Assembly: GCF_900188185.1 (NCBI RefSeq)
Contig: NZ_FZPA01000011.1
Location: 92,733-156,732 of the forward strand
Source: Sphingopyxis indica
GTDB taxonomy: Bacteria; Pseudomonadota; Alphaproteobacteria; Sphingomonadales; Sphingomonadaceae
Direction of reading: 5' to 3'
Length of the DNA stretch: 64,000 nucleotides
Translations under genes and position numbers: made by a program
Part shown: piece by piece, positions 43,079-50,416 of the stretch
How positions within the stretch are numbered: the first letter of the stretch is position 1
Layout of the letters: the number at the start of each line of letters is the position of its first letter
Notes under the pieces: generated by a model
The model's input: only the letters and a program-made list of their open reading frames with translations
Told to the model about the DNA's origin: nothing
Database searches by the model: none

Positions 43079-45262
43079 ATGCGGAACCACCTCCGAGCCG
43101 GCCTCCCGGTCGCGGCGCTCCTTGCAGCTGCGGCGCTCTCCCCTGCCAGCGCGGCAGGGGAGAGCAAGGGCAGAGCCTGGACGCTGGAAGACATTCTCCT
43201 CGTCCCCGAAGTCACCGACATCGCGCTTTCCCGCGACAAACGGTTCGCAATCTATTCGGTGGAGGCGGCCGATTCAACCGCCGGTCGTCCTCGGGTCGCC
43301 CTGCGCCTCGTCGATGTCACTGCGCGAACGCAGCGAACCCTGCTGACCGCGGATGCGGTGAAGCTGCTGCGGCCAATCCCAGGAACTGACGACTGGAGCG
43401 GCTTGATGGATTTGGGAGAAGGGCTTCAACTCTACCGCATTATGGCATCGGGGGCCGTCGAGCCGCTGCTTGTCAACGTCGACACCGTGCCGGTAGGCCG
43501 CGCCGATTTGTCTTTGGCCATTGGTGGAGGAACCGTCCCGCATAGAGTTGGCGTACTTGCCTATGATTGGGCGCCGGACGGCCAATGGCTCTGGTACGCC
43601 TTGTTGAAGCCGGTCCCGAACGCGCGTCATATTCGCTTCGACGAGGAGGTTCGCCCGCTCCAAGCACGACGGCGATCCTCGGTTGAAGCCGAGATCGACT
43701 ATTATTTGCGCGGCCCGGATGGCCGCAGCGACAAGGTGATGACACGGCCTTCAAGCGATCGCATGGCACTCCACGCCGCGGGCAATATCCTTTGGCACGG
43801 GGACGAGATCCAGTTTCGCATCGAGACGCCGGGCTCCAGTGCCGGCGGGACCTATGAGGTTCGCGCCTGGAACCGCGTCACAGGAAACATGCGCACGCTC
43901 GCCGATGAACATGATCTCCAGACGCTCTGGATACTAAGGGGTCCGCGCGGGGGCACATTGGGAACCACCGAGACCGGCGACAGGCTCGAACTTGCCGAAA
44001 CCTTCGCGGACGGCAGGCGATATAGTTACGGCCATTTCGGCTTCACGATCGGCGATCTTCGTTCGGCGGGCATCACGGTGAACGCGAAACTGCATCGCGC
44101 GGTGCTCGGAACGCGCAGCCTCGGCAATCCACGCTACGGGCTCGCTGTCATCGACAAGCGGGGCGTACTCGAAATCCGACACGACGCGAGTCTCACTCGT
44201 TGCGGGTTCGACGCGGCGCTAACGGTCGGCATATGTGTCGAGGAAGGCATGTCTCGTCCGCCTTCACTTGTTCAAGTCGATATCGCGAAGGGCTCGGTTA
44301 CACGGCTCGTATCTGTTTCACCGCGCCACGACGAAATCGCGCCTCTCGTTGCGCGGCCGCACATCTGGCGCAATCGGGACGGATACAGGGCTGCCGGCTA
44401 TGTCGTGCTGCCGCGCAATTATCGCGCCGGCACGCGCTATCCTGCGATTGTCGTAACCCATGGTGGAGACGCCGATGATCGCTTCTCCGAGATTGGCAAT
44501 CAGTGGAATTACCCCGTCCAGCTATTTGCCGAGCGGGGCTATATCGTCCTTCTCGTGAACGACCCCTGGCCGCAGCAGTCCGACGAGCTTATGGCCGCAT
44601 ACAATGCCTGGATCCGCGGCAGCGGGCCGCCCGACCCCGAAACGCTGCAACGTCTTTTATGGATCAACGGGGTCCGCAGCTTTGAAGATGCGGTGCTCGA
44701 TTTGTCTCGTGAAGGACTTGTCGATCCTGGCCGGGTCGGGATTGCCGGCTACAGTCGCGGTTCCCAGCTGGTCAATGTCGCAGTGACGCAATCGAAGCTC
44801 TTCCGGGCGGCATCCAGCGGCGACGGAGGTTTCCTCGAGCCCGCAGGCTATCTCTATTCGGCCGCAAGCTACGATCCCGTTTATGGAGGAGGACCGCTGA
44901 GCGATCATATCGACGCGTATCGCAAGTTCGCGCCATCGCTCAACGCCGCGAAGGTCTGTACGCCGGTACTGCAGCAGGTCGCGTCCGCCTCGCCGCCGCA
45001 AATCGAGCTTTACGATGCCCTGCGCGCGGCAATGGTGCCGACACAGATCAGCTATTATCCGGGCGCAAGTGCGGCGTCGGATGAAACGCATATCTTCCAT
45101 ATCCCGTCGAACAGGATGCTGGCCATGCGCGAGAATATCGCTTGGTTCGATTTCTGGCTGCGCGGGATTGGCGATGGCGATGCCCCCTTTCCCGGGCGCC
45201 TGGGACAATGGGAGCAAATGGCGGCACGGGCGCAGCCCTGCCCCCCACCGGTCACGCCGTAG
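43079..45262 (+). CDS. Lasso peptide isopeptidase (Atxe2-like)
   Basis: 727-aa prolyl-oligopeptidase-like serine hydrolase of the lasso isopeptidase family, which cleaves the macrolactam bond of its own lasso peptide. Signal peptide (AALLAAAALSPASAAGESKG region), a beta-propeller-like N-terminal half, then an alpha/beta hydrolase domain with nucleophile Ser559 in GIAGYSRGSQLV and the likely catalytic His671 in SDETHIFHIPSN. The ATG at 43079 sits behind GAGGAGG. Export points to periplasmic action on re-imported peptide. Its 3' end overlaps that of the convergent cyclase gene by 11 bp. Confidence 0.87.
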   Translation: MRNHLRAGLPVAALLAAAALSPASAAGESKGRAWTLEDILLVPEVTDIALSRDKRFAIYSVEAADSTAGRPRVALRLVDVTARTQRTLLTADAVKLLRPIPGTDDWSGLMDLGEGLQLYRIMASGAVEPLLVNVDTVPVGRADLSLAIGGGTVPHRVGVLAYDWAPDGQWLWYALLKPVPNARHIRFDEEVRPLQARRRSSVEAEIDYYLRGPDGRSDKVMTRPSSDRMALHAAGNILWHGDEIQFRIETPGSSAGGTYEVRAWNRVTGNMRTLADEHDLQTLWILRGPRGGTLGTTETGDRLELAETFADGRRYSYGHFGFTIGDLRSAGITVNAKLHRAVLGTRSLGNPRYGLAVIDKRGVLEIRHDASLTRCGFDAALTVGICVEEGMSRPPSLVQVDIAKGSVTRLVSVSPRHDEIAPLVARPHIWRNRDGYRAAGYVVLPRNYRAGTRYPAIVVTHGGDADDRFSEIGNQWNYPVQLFAERGYIVLLVNDPWPQQSDELMAAYNAWIRGSGPPDPETLQRLLWINGVRSFEDAVLDLSREGLVDPGRVGIAGYSRGSQLVNVAVTQSKLFRAASSGDGGFLEPAGYLYSAASYDPVYGGGPLSDHIDAYRKFAPSLNAAKVCTPVLQQVASASPPQIELYDALRAAMVPTQISYYPGASAASDETHIFHIPSNRMLAMRENIAWFDFWLRGIGDGDAPFPGRLGQWEQMAARAQPCPPPVTP

Positions 45263-46979
45263 GTCCGCTCCACCAGTCCACCCAGTTTTCCGCCGCAGCC
45301 AGGTCGAGGATTCGCTGGATTCTCTCGGTCCCACGCCAGGTCGGATCTTCGGCTTGGTCGAGCAGGGCAGGGTCCAGAACCCCTGCCTCGGCGAGACGGC
45401 CGTGGCGAAGACGGTCGATAAGCGTCGCGCGGTGGCGCTGGTAGATGGCAAGATCGAACCCGCCCGGCCCGCCCTTCTGTGTCCGCCGCAGAATGAGCGG
45501 GGGGAGAATTCCCTCGAAGGCCAGTCGGGCCACCGCGCGATTCATGCCCTCGGCGACCCACATCCAGGTAGGTATCGAGAGACAAAGTTCTACGATCGGT
45601 TGCGACTGCAGCGGTGCGATGTGCGGGGGCGATTCGTCACGAGGATAGAGTTCGATCCCCTTCTGGCTCCGCATCAGATAGGCAATGTGTACCGATTTCC
45701 CCGGCAGCGCATCCGGCGGTACTACGAGCCATGGATGGCTCGGTCCCTCAGACTCGATTTCCGCCAGAATATTGGCGGCGATCCCCGCGCCATTATAGCG
45801 CGCGTTATGGAAACCGCCGTTTCGCCGGTAACGATCCCACGCATGGCGGAGGACGGTCGTCCGGTCGGCGCCCGTCACCAAGCATATATCGCGCAGGGTA
45901 TCGGCAAGACCGAGGCGGGGTCCTTGGGCAAGGTAACGGTCGAGAAACGGCACTGCACTGCGGATGCTGCAGAATATCCCGTCACCTCCATTACCTGAAA
46001 AATGGGCATCGATCGGAAGCCCCTGCGCAATACGACCGTGGGTCGCTTCATTGGTCAGCTTTCCGATCGACGCGACCGGCCATGGATGATGGGGCGACGG
46101 CGCGCGCGTAACGTCGATGTCGTCGATCAACCGCGGCATCTCCAGCAAACCGAGGCCAAGCGCCTCAGTCAGTGCGCGGGCATATTTACGTTCGTCACCA
46201 GCGGGGTCGGGTCCGAAAAGGGTGAGGCAATTAAATTGGCACGCCCTTGGTGCCGCAGCAGCAGCCACGATCGACGAGTCGAGGCCGCCTGAGACACCAA
46301 GCAGGATCGACGGAAAGCAATCCGCCCAGGCTCCGACGCAGTCGGTGATTGTCTCACGGAGACTGGCGGCGGCCTCAGGGGCTGCCATGCTTCTCGTCGG
46401 CGCCACATGGTGCCATGGCGTCCACCAGCATTCTGTCCGGATGTCGCTTTGGCTGACGACAAGACATTCACCGGCGATCAGTTCATCGACGTTTTCAATG
46501 CATGTACGTCGGCCTCGAGCGTCCCCGCTCGCCAGAAGCCTCGCCACCTCCCGAAAATCCACCCGTTCCGGTCCGGGCTCCGCCAGATCGGCGACGTCAC
46601 CGGCTATCGTTACACCAGCGTCACCGCGCCGGACGTAGCAGGGCAGGATTCCGGAAGGATCACGCAAGACCAAGATCCGCCCGTCGGCGCTTTGGTGGAC
46701 CAATACATAGCCGCCCCAATAGTCGGCCAGCAGCGCGCGGCCGCGATCCGCCAGAAGCTTTTCTCCCCCGATCTTCTGCAGGTCGGTGACGCGCCGACTG
46801 GGAGGTCCTCGCCTGAAGAGGTGGCCGAGAAGGACCGTATGCTCATCGATGGCAAGGAACGGCTCGGTGGCTCGGATCTGGAGATTGCCACTTGTCAGGA
46901 TCTGCGGCCTCTTTGGTCCGCAATTGCCGGCTGTCGATCCAGGTCGCCGCGCGATGTGAATATGGAATCCTCCGGCCAT
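45252..46979 (-). CDS. Lasso peptide macrolactam synthetase (C protein, Asn synthetase-like)
   Basis: 575-aa asparagine-synthetase-like ATP-dependent cyclase. It adenylates the side-chain carboxylate of the ring acid and joins it to the core N-terminus. The PP-loop is LLGVSGGLDSS (Ser230-Ser236), with SGNGGDGIFCS further on. The N-terminal glutaminase-like domain lacks the catalytic Cys at position 2 (MAGGFH), as expected for a cyclase that uses no glutamine. Its start shares one base with the stop of the B gene. Third gene of the minus-strand A-B-C operon. Confidence 0.9.
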   Translation of the reverse strand: MAGGFHIHIARRPGSTAGNCGPKRPQILTSGNLQIRATEPFLAIDEHTVLLGHLFRRGPPSRRVTDLQKIGGEKLLADRGRALLADYWGGYVLVHQSADGRILVLRDPSGILPCYVRRGDAGVTIAGDVADLAEPGPERVDFREVARLLASGDARGRRTCIENVDELIAGECLVVSQSDIRTECWWTPWHHVAPTRSMAAPEAAASLRETITDCVGAWADCFPSILLGVSGGLDSSIVAAAAAPRACQFNCLTLFGPDPAGDERKYARALTEALGLGLLEMPRLIDDIDVTRAPSPHHPWPVASIGKLTNEATHGRIAQGLPIDAHFSGNGGDGIFCSIRSAVPFLDRYLAQGPRLGLADTLRDICLVTGADRTTVLRHAWDRYRRNGGFHNARYNGAGIAANILAEIESEGPSHPWLVVPPDALPGKSVHIAYLMRSQKGIELYPRDESPPHIAPLQSQPIVELCLSIPTWMWVAEGMNRAVARLAFEGILPPLILRRTQKGGPGGFDLAIYQRHRATLIDRLRHGRLAEAGVLDPALLDQAEDPTWRGTERIQRILDLAAAENWVDWWSGPTA

Positions 46980-47620
46980 CAGATCGCGAAGATCGGCTGA
47001 TAGCGAAGGACAATGTCGAGGGGATCGGTCAGTACCGTATCACCGACCTGCACCCAGCAATGGGCCGCGAAGGGCATGGTAACGCCGAAGACAAGGATCG
47101 AGGCGCGGCCGCGCGCCAAGAGAAGTCGCTTCATGGCGATGCTTCGGGCGAGGCATTGATCGGCGGCAGGCAGATAGCGAGCAGCGCGCAAGAAAGCTCC
47201 CGCAAGATCGGTGCAATCAATTGAATCGGGCGACCCTGCGCCGGCAAAATCTGAATGCAATCCCCCGATGACGTGGGCGAGCTCGTGTCGACGCAAATCA
47301 CGTCTCGCCGAAATCTGGGCCGTCAAACTGGCGATCGTCGCGCGAACACTGCCTTGCGGCAGCGGGTTATCGACGAGGCTCCGAGTGGGCGGAAGAACTT
47401 GGTGGTTCTTGGGACACGATCGGCGGTCCGCCGACGATATCAACCCTTCGCTTTGCAGCGCCTCGATATCGTCTTTCCGCCCCCTCCCCGCCACGAAGCG
47501 TTCGAAACGCTGCGCCCGGCTGCCGCTCAGCATGAAATAGCGATCGAGGGGTAGGTCGAAGAACAGGATGATGTTTTCGAATTGGCGAAAAAAGAGACCA
47601 GGGCGAAGCGCGGGAGTCAT
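46979..47620 (-). CDS. Lasso peptide leader protease (B protein)
   Basis: 213-aa lasso biosynthesis B protein. The N-terminal about 75 residues fit the RiPP recognition element that binds the leader; the C-terminal transglutaminase-like cysteine protease removes the leader. Catalytic residues are Cys156 (QCLARSIAMKRLLLARG), His187 (PFAAHCWVQVG) and Asp199 (TVLTDPLD). RRE and protease are fused in one chain, as in proteobacterial clusters. The ATG at 47620 is chosen; a GTG at 47662 lies inside a strong hairpin behind the precursor gene. Coupled to the cyclase gene by a one-base overlap. Confidence 0.88.
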   Translation of the reverse strand: MTPALRPGLFFRQFENIILFFDLPLDRYFMLSGSRAQRFERFVAGRGRKDDIEALQSEGLISSADRRSCPKNHQVLPPTRSLVDNPLPQGSVRATIASLTAQISARRDLRRHELAHVIGGLHSDFAGAGSPDSIDCTDLAGAFLRAARYLPAADQCLARSIAMKRLLLARGRASILVFGVTMPFAAHCWVQVGDTVLTDPLDIVLRYQPIFAI

Positions 47621-47638
47621 AGATGTGGACCTAGCGGT

Positions 47639-47666
47639 CGGCGTGCCGCGGTGAGGCGGCACGCCG
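47639..47666 (-). other. Stem-loop between lasso precursor and B gene
   Basis: A perfect 11-bp stem (47639-47649 with 47656-47666) with a 6-base loop begins 8 bases after the precursor stop codon. It probably attenuates read-through or protects the precursor mRNA 3' end, giving more precursor than enzyme, as reported for other lasso operons. Confidence 0.7.
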
Positions 47667-47673
47667 CTCGCAG

Positions 47674-47817
47674 TCAGTCGTCGGCCGTGATGCCGCCCGA
47701 GAGGAGGAAGTGATCGCCCGTGGCTTCGTCGCGCGGACCGACAGGCTCGATCCCGCGGGTCTCGGCGCTGATCGCGCCGAGTTCGATCAGTTCATCGCTG
47801 GTATGCAGTTCCTTCAT
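47674..47817 (-). CDS. Lasso peptide precursor (sphingopyxin-like)
   Basis: 47-aa precursor. Leader MKELHTSDELIELGAISAET plus Arg21; core starts at Gly22 with GIEPVGPRDEATGDHF, continues LLSGG and ends ITADD. Thr20 at the -2 position of the leader is the conserved recognition residue. Core Asp9 (precursor Asp30) is placed for the ring amide with Gly1, giving a nine-residue ring. The start of the core closely resembles sphingopyxin I of Sphingopyxis alaskensis as I remember it. AAAGGAAA precedes the ATG at 47817. The mature C-terminus may be trimmed, as happens with related peptides. Confidence 0.9.
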   Translation of the reverse strand: MKELHTSDELIELGAISAETRGIEPVGPRDEATGDHFLLSGGITADD

Positions 47818-47902
47818 GGCAAATTTCCTTTCCAAACAAGCGACCGGATGAGTCGCCATCAGAAAGTTATGCCTCGATGAAATCGACTGCCATTTAATAA
47901 TC

Positions 47903-47930
47903 GGATTATTATTCTCGGGTGATTACTCAA
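47903..47930 (-). promoter_or_regulatory. Candidate promoter of the lasso A-B-C operon
   Basis: In the AT-rich segment before the precursor gene, the minus strand reads TTGAGT (47930-47925), a 16-base spacer, then TAATCC (47908-47903), about 85 bases before the start codon. A sigma-70-like promoter is plausible but unproven. Confidence 0.3.
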
Positions 47931-48386
47931 AAATGTGACCGAGACAAGGAAACGTGCGTCGAGAGCTCGTACCGCCACCTTTAGCATACGCCTGGACATA
48001 CGTGGCGGATCCCGGTCACTCACCCGAGTTAGATGCGGGCGATCGCAGTTTCTTGGAACCGCCACAGCATTTTGCAACGCCAACTGGAACCGATTATGGA
48101 CGCATTTCATTGTTCGACGGCGTCGCTCGGCGCCATCATTGCTTTCTGAGCCTTTACAAATCGAGGATCGGCCCCGCTAGGGTCCCTGCCTTTGCCCGCC
48201 GGGCCTCCTCTGCGAGACGTGTCACCATCCCGCTCGCCGGCGGCGTTACGGCCAGCCTTGCAGATTCTTTCCGATGCCACGACCCCACGCGGTGACATTA
48301 TGGGGACAAACGTCCCCACAGACAGCTTTGTCACCAACTGCGACAACGTGCACGGCGATCTAAATGTCTGAAAAATAAGGAAAAAC
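47931..48386. other. Gap between lasso operon and island boundary
   Basis: No supported gene. A small hairpin TGGGGAC-AAAC-GTCCCCA lies at 48301-48318. Short open frames on both strands here lack family resemblance and ribosome-binding sites. Confidence 0.4.
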
Positions 48387-48431
48387 TGGAGCGGGCGAAG
48401 GGATTCGAACCCTCGACCCCAACCTTGGCAA
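48387..48431 (-). other. tRNA-Gly(GCC) 3' fragment, phage-type att site
   Basis: On the minus strand the segment reads TTGCCAAGGTTGGGGTCG, then the T-arm GGGTTCGAATCCC and the acceptor CGCCCGCTCCA. That is a tRNA-Gly(GCC) from the anticodon loop to CCA. The 5' half is missing, so it is not a tRNA gene but the duplicated target of a tyrosine integrase, whose gene starts 209 bp to the right. With this orientation the island lies to the right and the restored tRNA gene should mark its other end beyond the window. Confidence 0.75.
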
Positions 48432-48639
48432 TATTATCTGGTGCGCCGTCGGCAGCCACCTAGTCATGCGCAGCTCTACTATTATCTTTGATAATACAGA
48501 TATTTGCTACGATCTCGGTTACTTTTCTACCGCCGTCCACCGCCCTCTCTGCGATTCAATATGGATACGAATTGGATATGAGGGTATAAGGGGTGGATAC
48601 GAACCTTCGAAGGTTTTACTCAAGGCTTAGGAAGTTTGG

Positions 48640-49902
48640 ATGACCGGCTCGCAGCGCTTGACGAAGAAGATGATCGATGAGGCAAGGCCGGTCCCTGGCA
48701 AGCCGACGTTCCTTTGGGACAAGGAACTTCGCGGTTTCGGATGTAAGATCGAAGGCGCAGGGACCAAGTCGTTCGTGCTTCAGTATCGAAATTCCGAAAA
48801 GAGGAAACGTCGGCTGGTCCTCGGGCGCTATGGAGTCATGACGTTGGAGCAGGCGCGCTCCGAAGCTCGCATCAAGTTGGGTGACGTCGCGGCTGGCATG
48901 GATCCTGCGGATGAAAAGCGAACCGCTCGGGATGCTGCGACAGTCGGTCAGGTGTGCGACTGGTATCTTTGTGAAGCCGAAGCAGGAAGGATACTGGGAC
49001 GCAAACGGACACCGATTAAAGCGTCCACCCTCACGATGGACCGCAGTCGCATCGAATCCCATGTCCGCCCACTAATCGGCCAGCGAAAGGTCGTCGCTCT
49101 TCGGCTGCCAGACATTGAAGCAATGCAACATGACATTGCCGCTGGAAAAACAGCAAGGCCTCGAGGCGAAGGGCGCGGTGGGGCCACCCAGGGCGGCAAG
49201 GGCGTGGCGGCCCGATCAGTATCGATGCTGCACAGCATCTTTGCGCATGCGAAGCGCGCAGGATTGATAGAAACGAATCCTGCTGTTGGAGTCCGAAAGT
49301 TCCCAGACCAGAAAAAAACACGAAGGTTGAGCCGAGATGAGCTGCGAGAGCTTGGCCAAACAATGCGCGACGTTGCTGACATAGAACATCCGGTCGGCCT
49401 CGCGATCATACGCTTACTCGCCTTGACCGGCCTGCGATTGAACGAAGCTCAAAGCCTCGAACGCAGCTGGGTCTTCGACGACGGGTATATTGCATTCGGC
49501 GATACGAAGTCCGGCCCGCAAATCAGACTGATAGGCAGCCCCGCCTTACAGCTGCTGCGGGATCAACCATCCATAGGTGATGAGCCGTTCATCTTTCCGT
49601 CAGACGGCGGGCAAACCCATTTCGTTGCAGCGAGCGGCGTACTCGGCAGGATAAACCAGAAAATAGGTTGGGCCGACGTGACCCCGCACACCTTAAGACA
49701 CACGTTCGGCAGTATTGCGGGCGAGTTGGGTTATTCCGAACTGACGATTGCCGCTACACTTGGGCATGCCGCAGGGTCCGTCACCGGACGATATGTGCAT
49801 ATAGATGAAGCCGTCAGATCGGCCGTGGAACGGGTTTCGAAGGAAATTGCTCTTCTATTGAATAGTGCTCCGCTTAATGAAAGTCAGCCGAGCCAACTTT
49901 AA
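48640..49902 (+). CDS. int: Tyrosine-type site-specific integrase
   Basis: 420-aa tyrosine recombinase with an N-terminal DUF4102-type arm-binding domain (LTKKMIDEARPVPGKPTFLW; FVLQYRNSEKRKRRLVLGRY), a core-binding domain and a catalytic domain holding Arg266 (LTGLRLNEAQ), His350 and Arg353 (HTLRHTFGS), His376 (LGHAAGS) and the nucleophile Tyr385 (GRYVHID). All catalytic residues are intact. It lies next to the tRNA-Gly 3' fragment, which is its likely attachment site, and heads the island at the right side of the window. Coding composition is less GC-rich than the host genes to the left. Confidence 0.9.
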   Translation: MTGSQRLTKKMIDEARPVPGKPTFLWDKELRGFGCKIEGAGTKSFVLQYRNSEKRKRRLVLGRYGVMTLEQARSEARIKLGDVAAGMDPADEKRTARDAATVGQVCDWYLCEAEAGRILGRKRTPIKASTLTMDRSRIESHVRPLIGQRKVVALRLPDIEAMQHDIAAGKTARPRGEGRGGATQGGKGVAARSVSMLHSIFAHAKRAGLIETNPAVGVRKFPDQKKTRRLSRDELRELGQTMRDVADIEHPVGLAIIRLLALTGLRLNEAQSLERSWVFDDGYIAFGDTKSGPQIRLIGSPALQLLRDQPSIGDEPFIFPSDGGQTHFVAASGVLGRINQKIGWADVTPHTLRHTFGSIAGELGYSELTIAATLGHAAGSVTGRYVHIDEAVRSAVERVSKEIALLLNSAPLNESQPSQL

Positions 49903-50416
49903 AATACCGCATTTGGATCGTGATCTCACTTACACCGTGTTCGATTTGGATCGATCGCTTCCCCGTTAGGACGGACTAGCCGACTTATTCTTCGTTTGCG
50001 AGTGGACCACCCTGATGGGGCGGCCACCGCCGCCGCGCGCAAGTCTGGTCTGTAGGCTCGATGCCTCACGGTTCCTGTCCCGGGTAGCGCATAGCGAGCT
50101 CGAACGGCTCGAGGAAGTGCTGAAGTAGAGTTGAAGTGTTTAGGGACGGAGTATTTTGCTCCGTCCCTGTTCTTTTTAAGCCGGGCATAATATCTGTAAA
50201 GCGCCAGATTTTCGTTCTGGTCGGTGGCAAATCCGGATAGGGTCAAACAGCAGCCTGACGCTGCCTCTGGGCGGTAACAAGCAGGGACGCACGACGCCTT
50301 CCCATATATGAATAATTGGAAACGCGCTCCACAGCTATAGGTCCTTTTCGATAAAGAGAGGGTCGGCTAAACTTGCACGCGAGACGCGCTTCATATGCAC
50401 GGATGATCGCGGTATT
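49903..50416. other. Decayed region after the integrase
   Basis: Contains a roughly 75-bp copy (about 50030-50105) of the 3' part of the NodT gene found at 52225-52290, in the same orientation, encoding ATRDRNREASSLQTRLARGG before similarity ends. No intact gene is supported. A strong terminator follows at 50142-50168. Confidence 0.55.
50142..50168 (+). terminator. Rho-independent terminator
   Basis: AGGGACGGAG and CTCCGTCCCT form a perfect 10-bp stem with a 7-base loop, followed by GTTCTTTTT. It is 240 bp after the integrase stop and probably belonged to a gene now lost. Confidence 0.75.

Noticed and set aside
47935..48346. Short frames on both strands between lasso operon and att site
   Set aside because: No start signals, no hydrophobic or domain pattern, and they overlap each other.
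48387..48431. Complete tRNA-Gly gene
   Set aside because: Only the anticodon loop to CCA is present; the D-arm and 5' acceptor strand are missing, so it is an att fragment.
49926..50246. Minus-strand 106-codon frame as a gene
   Set aside because: It runs through the NodT scrap in the wrong frame and across a terminator; it is not a real protein.
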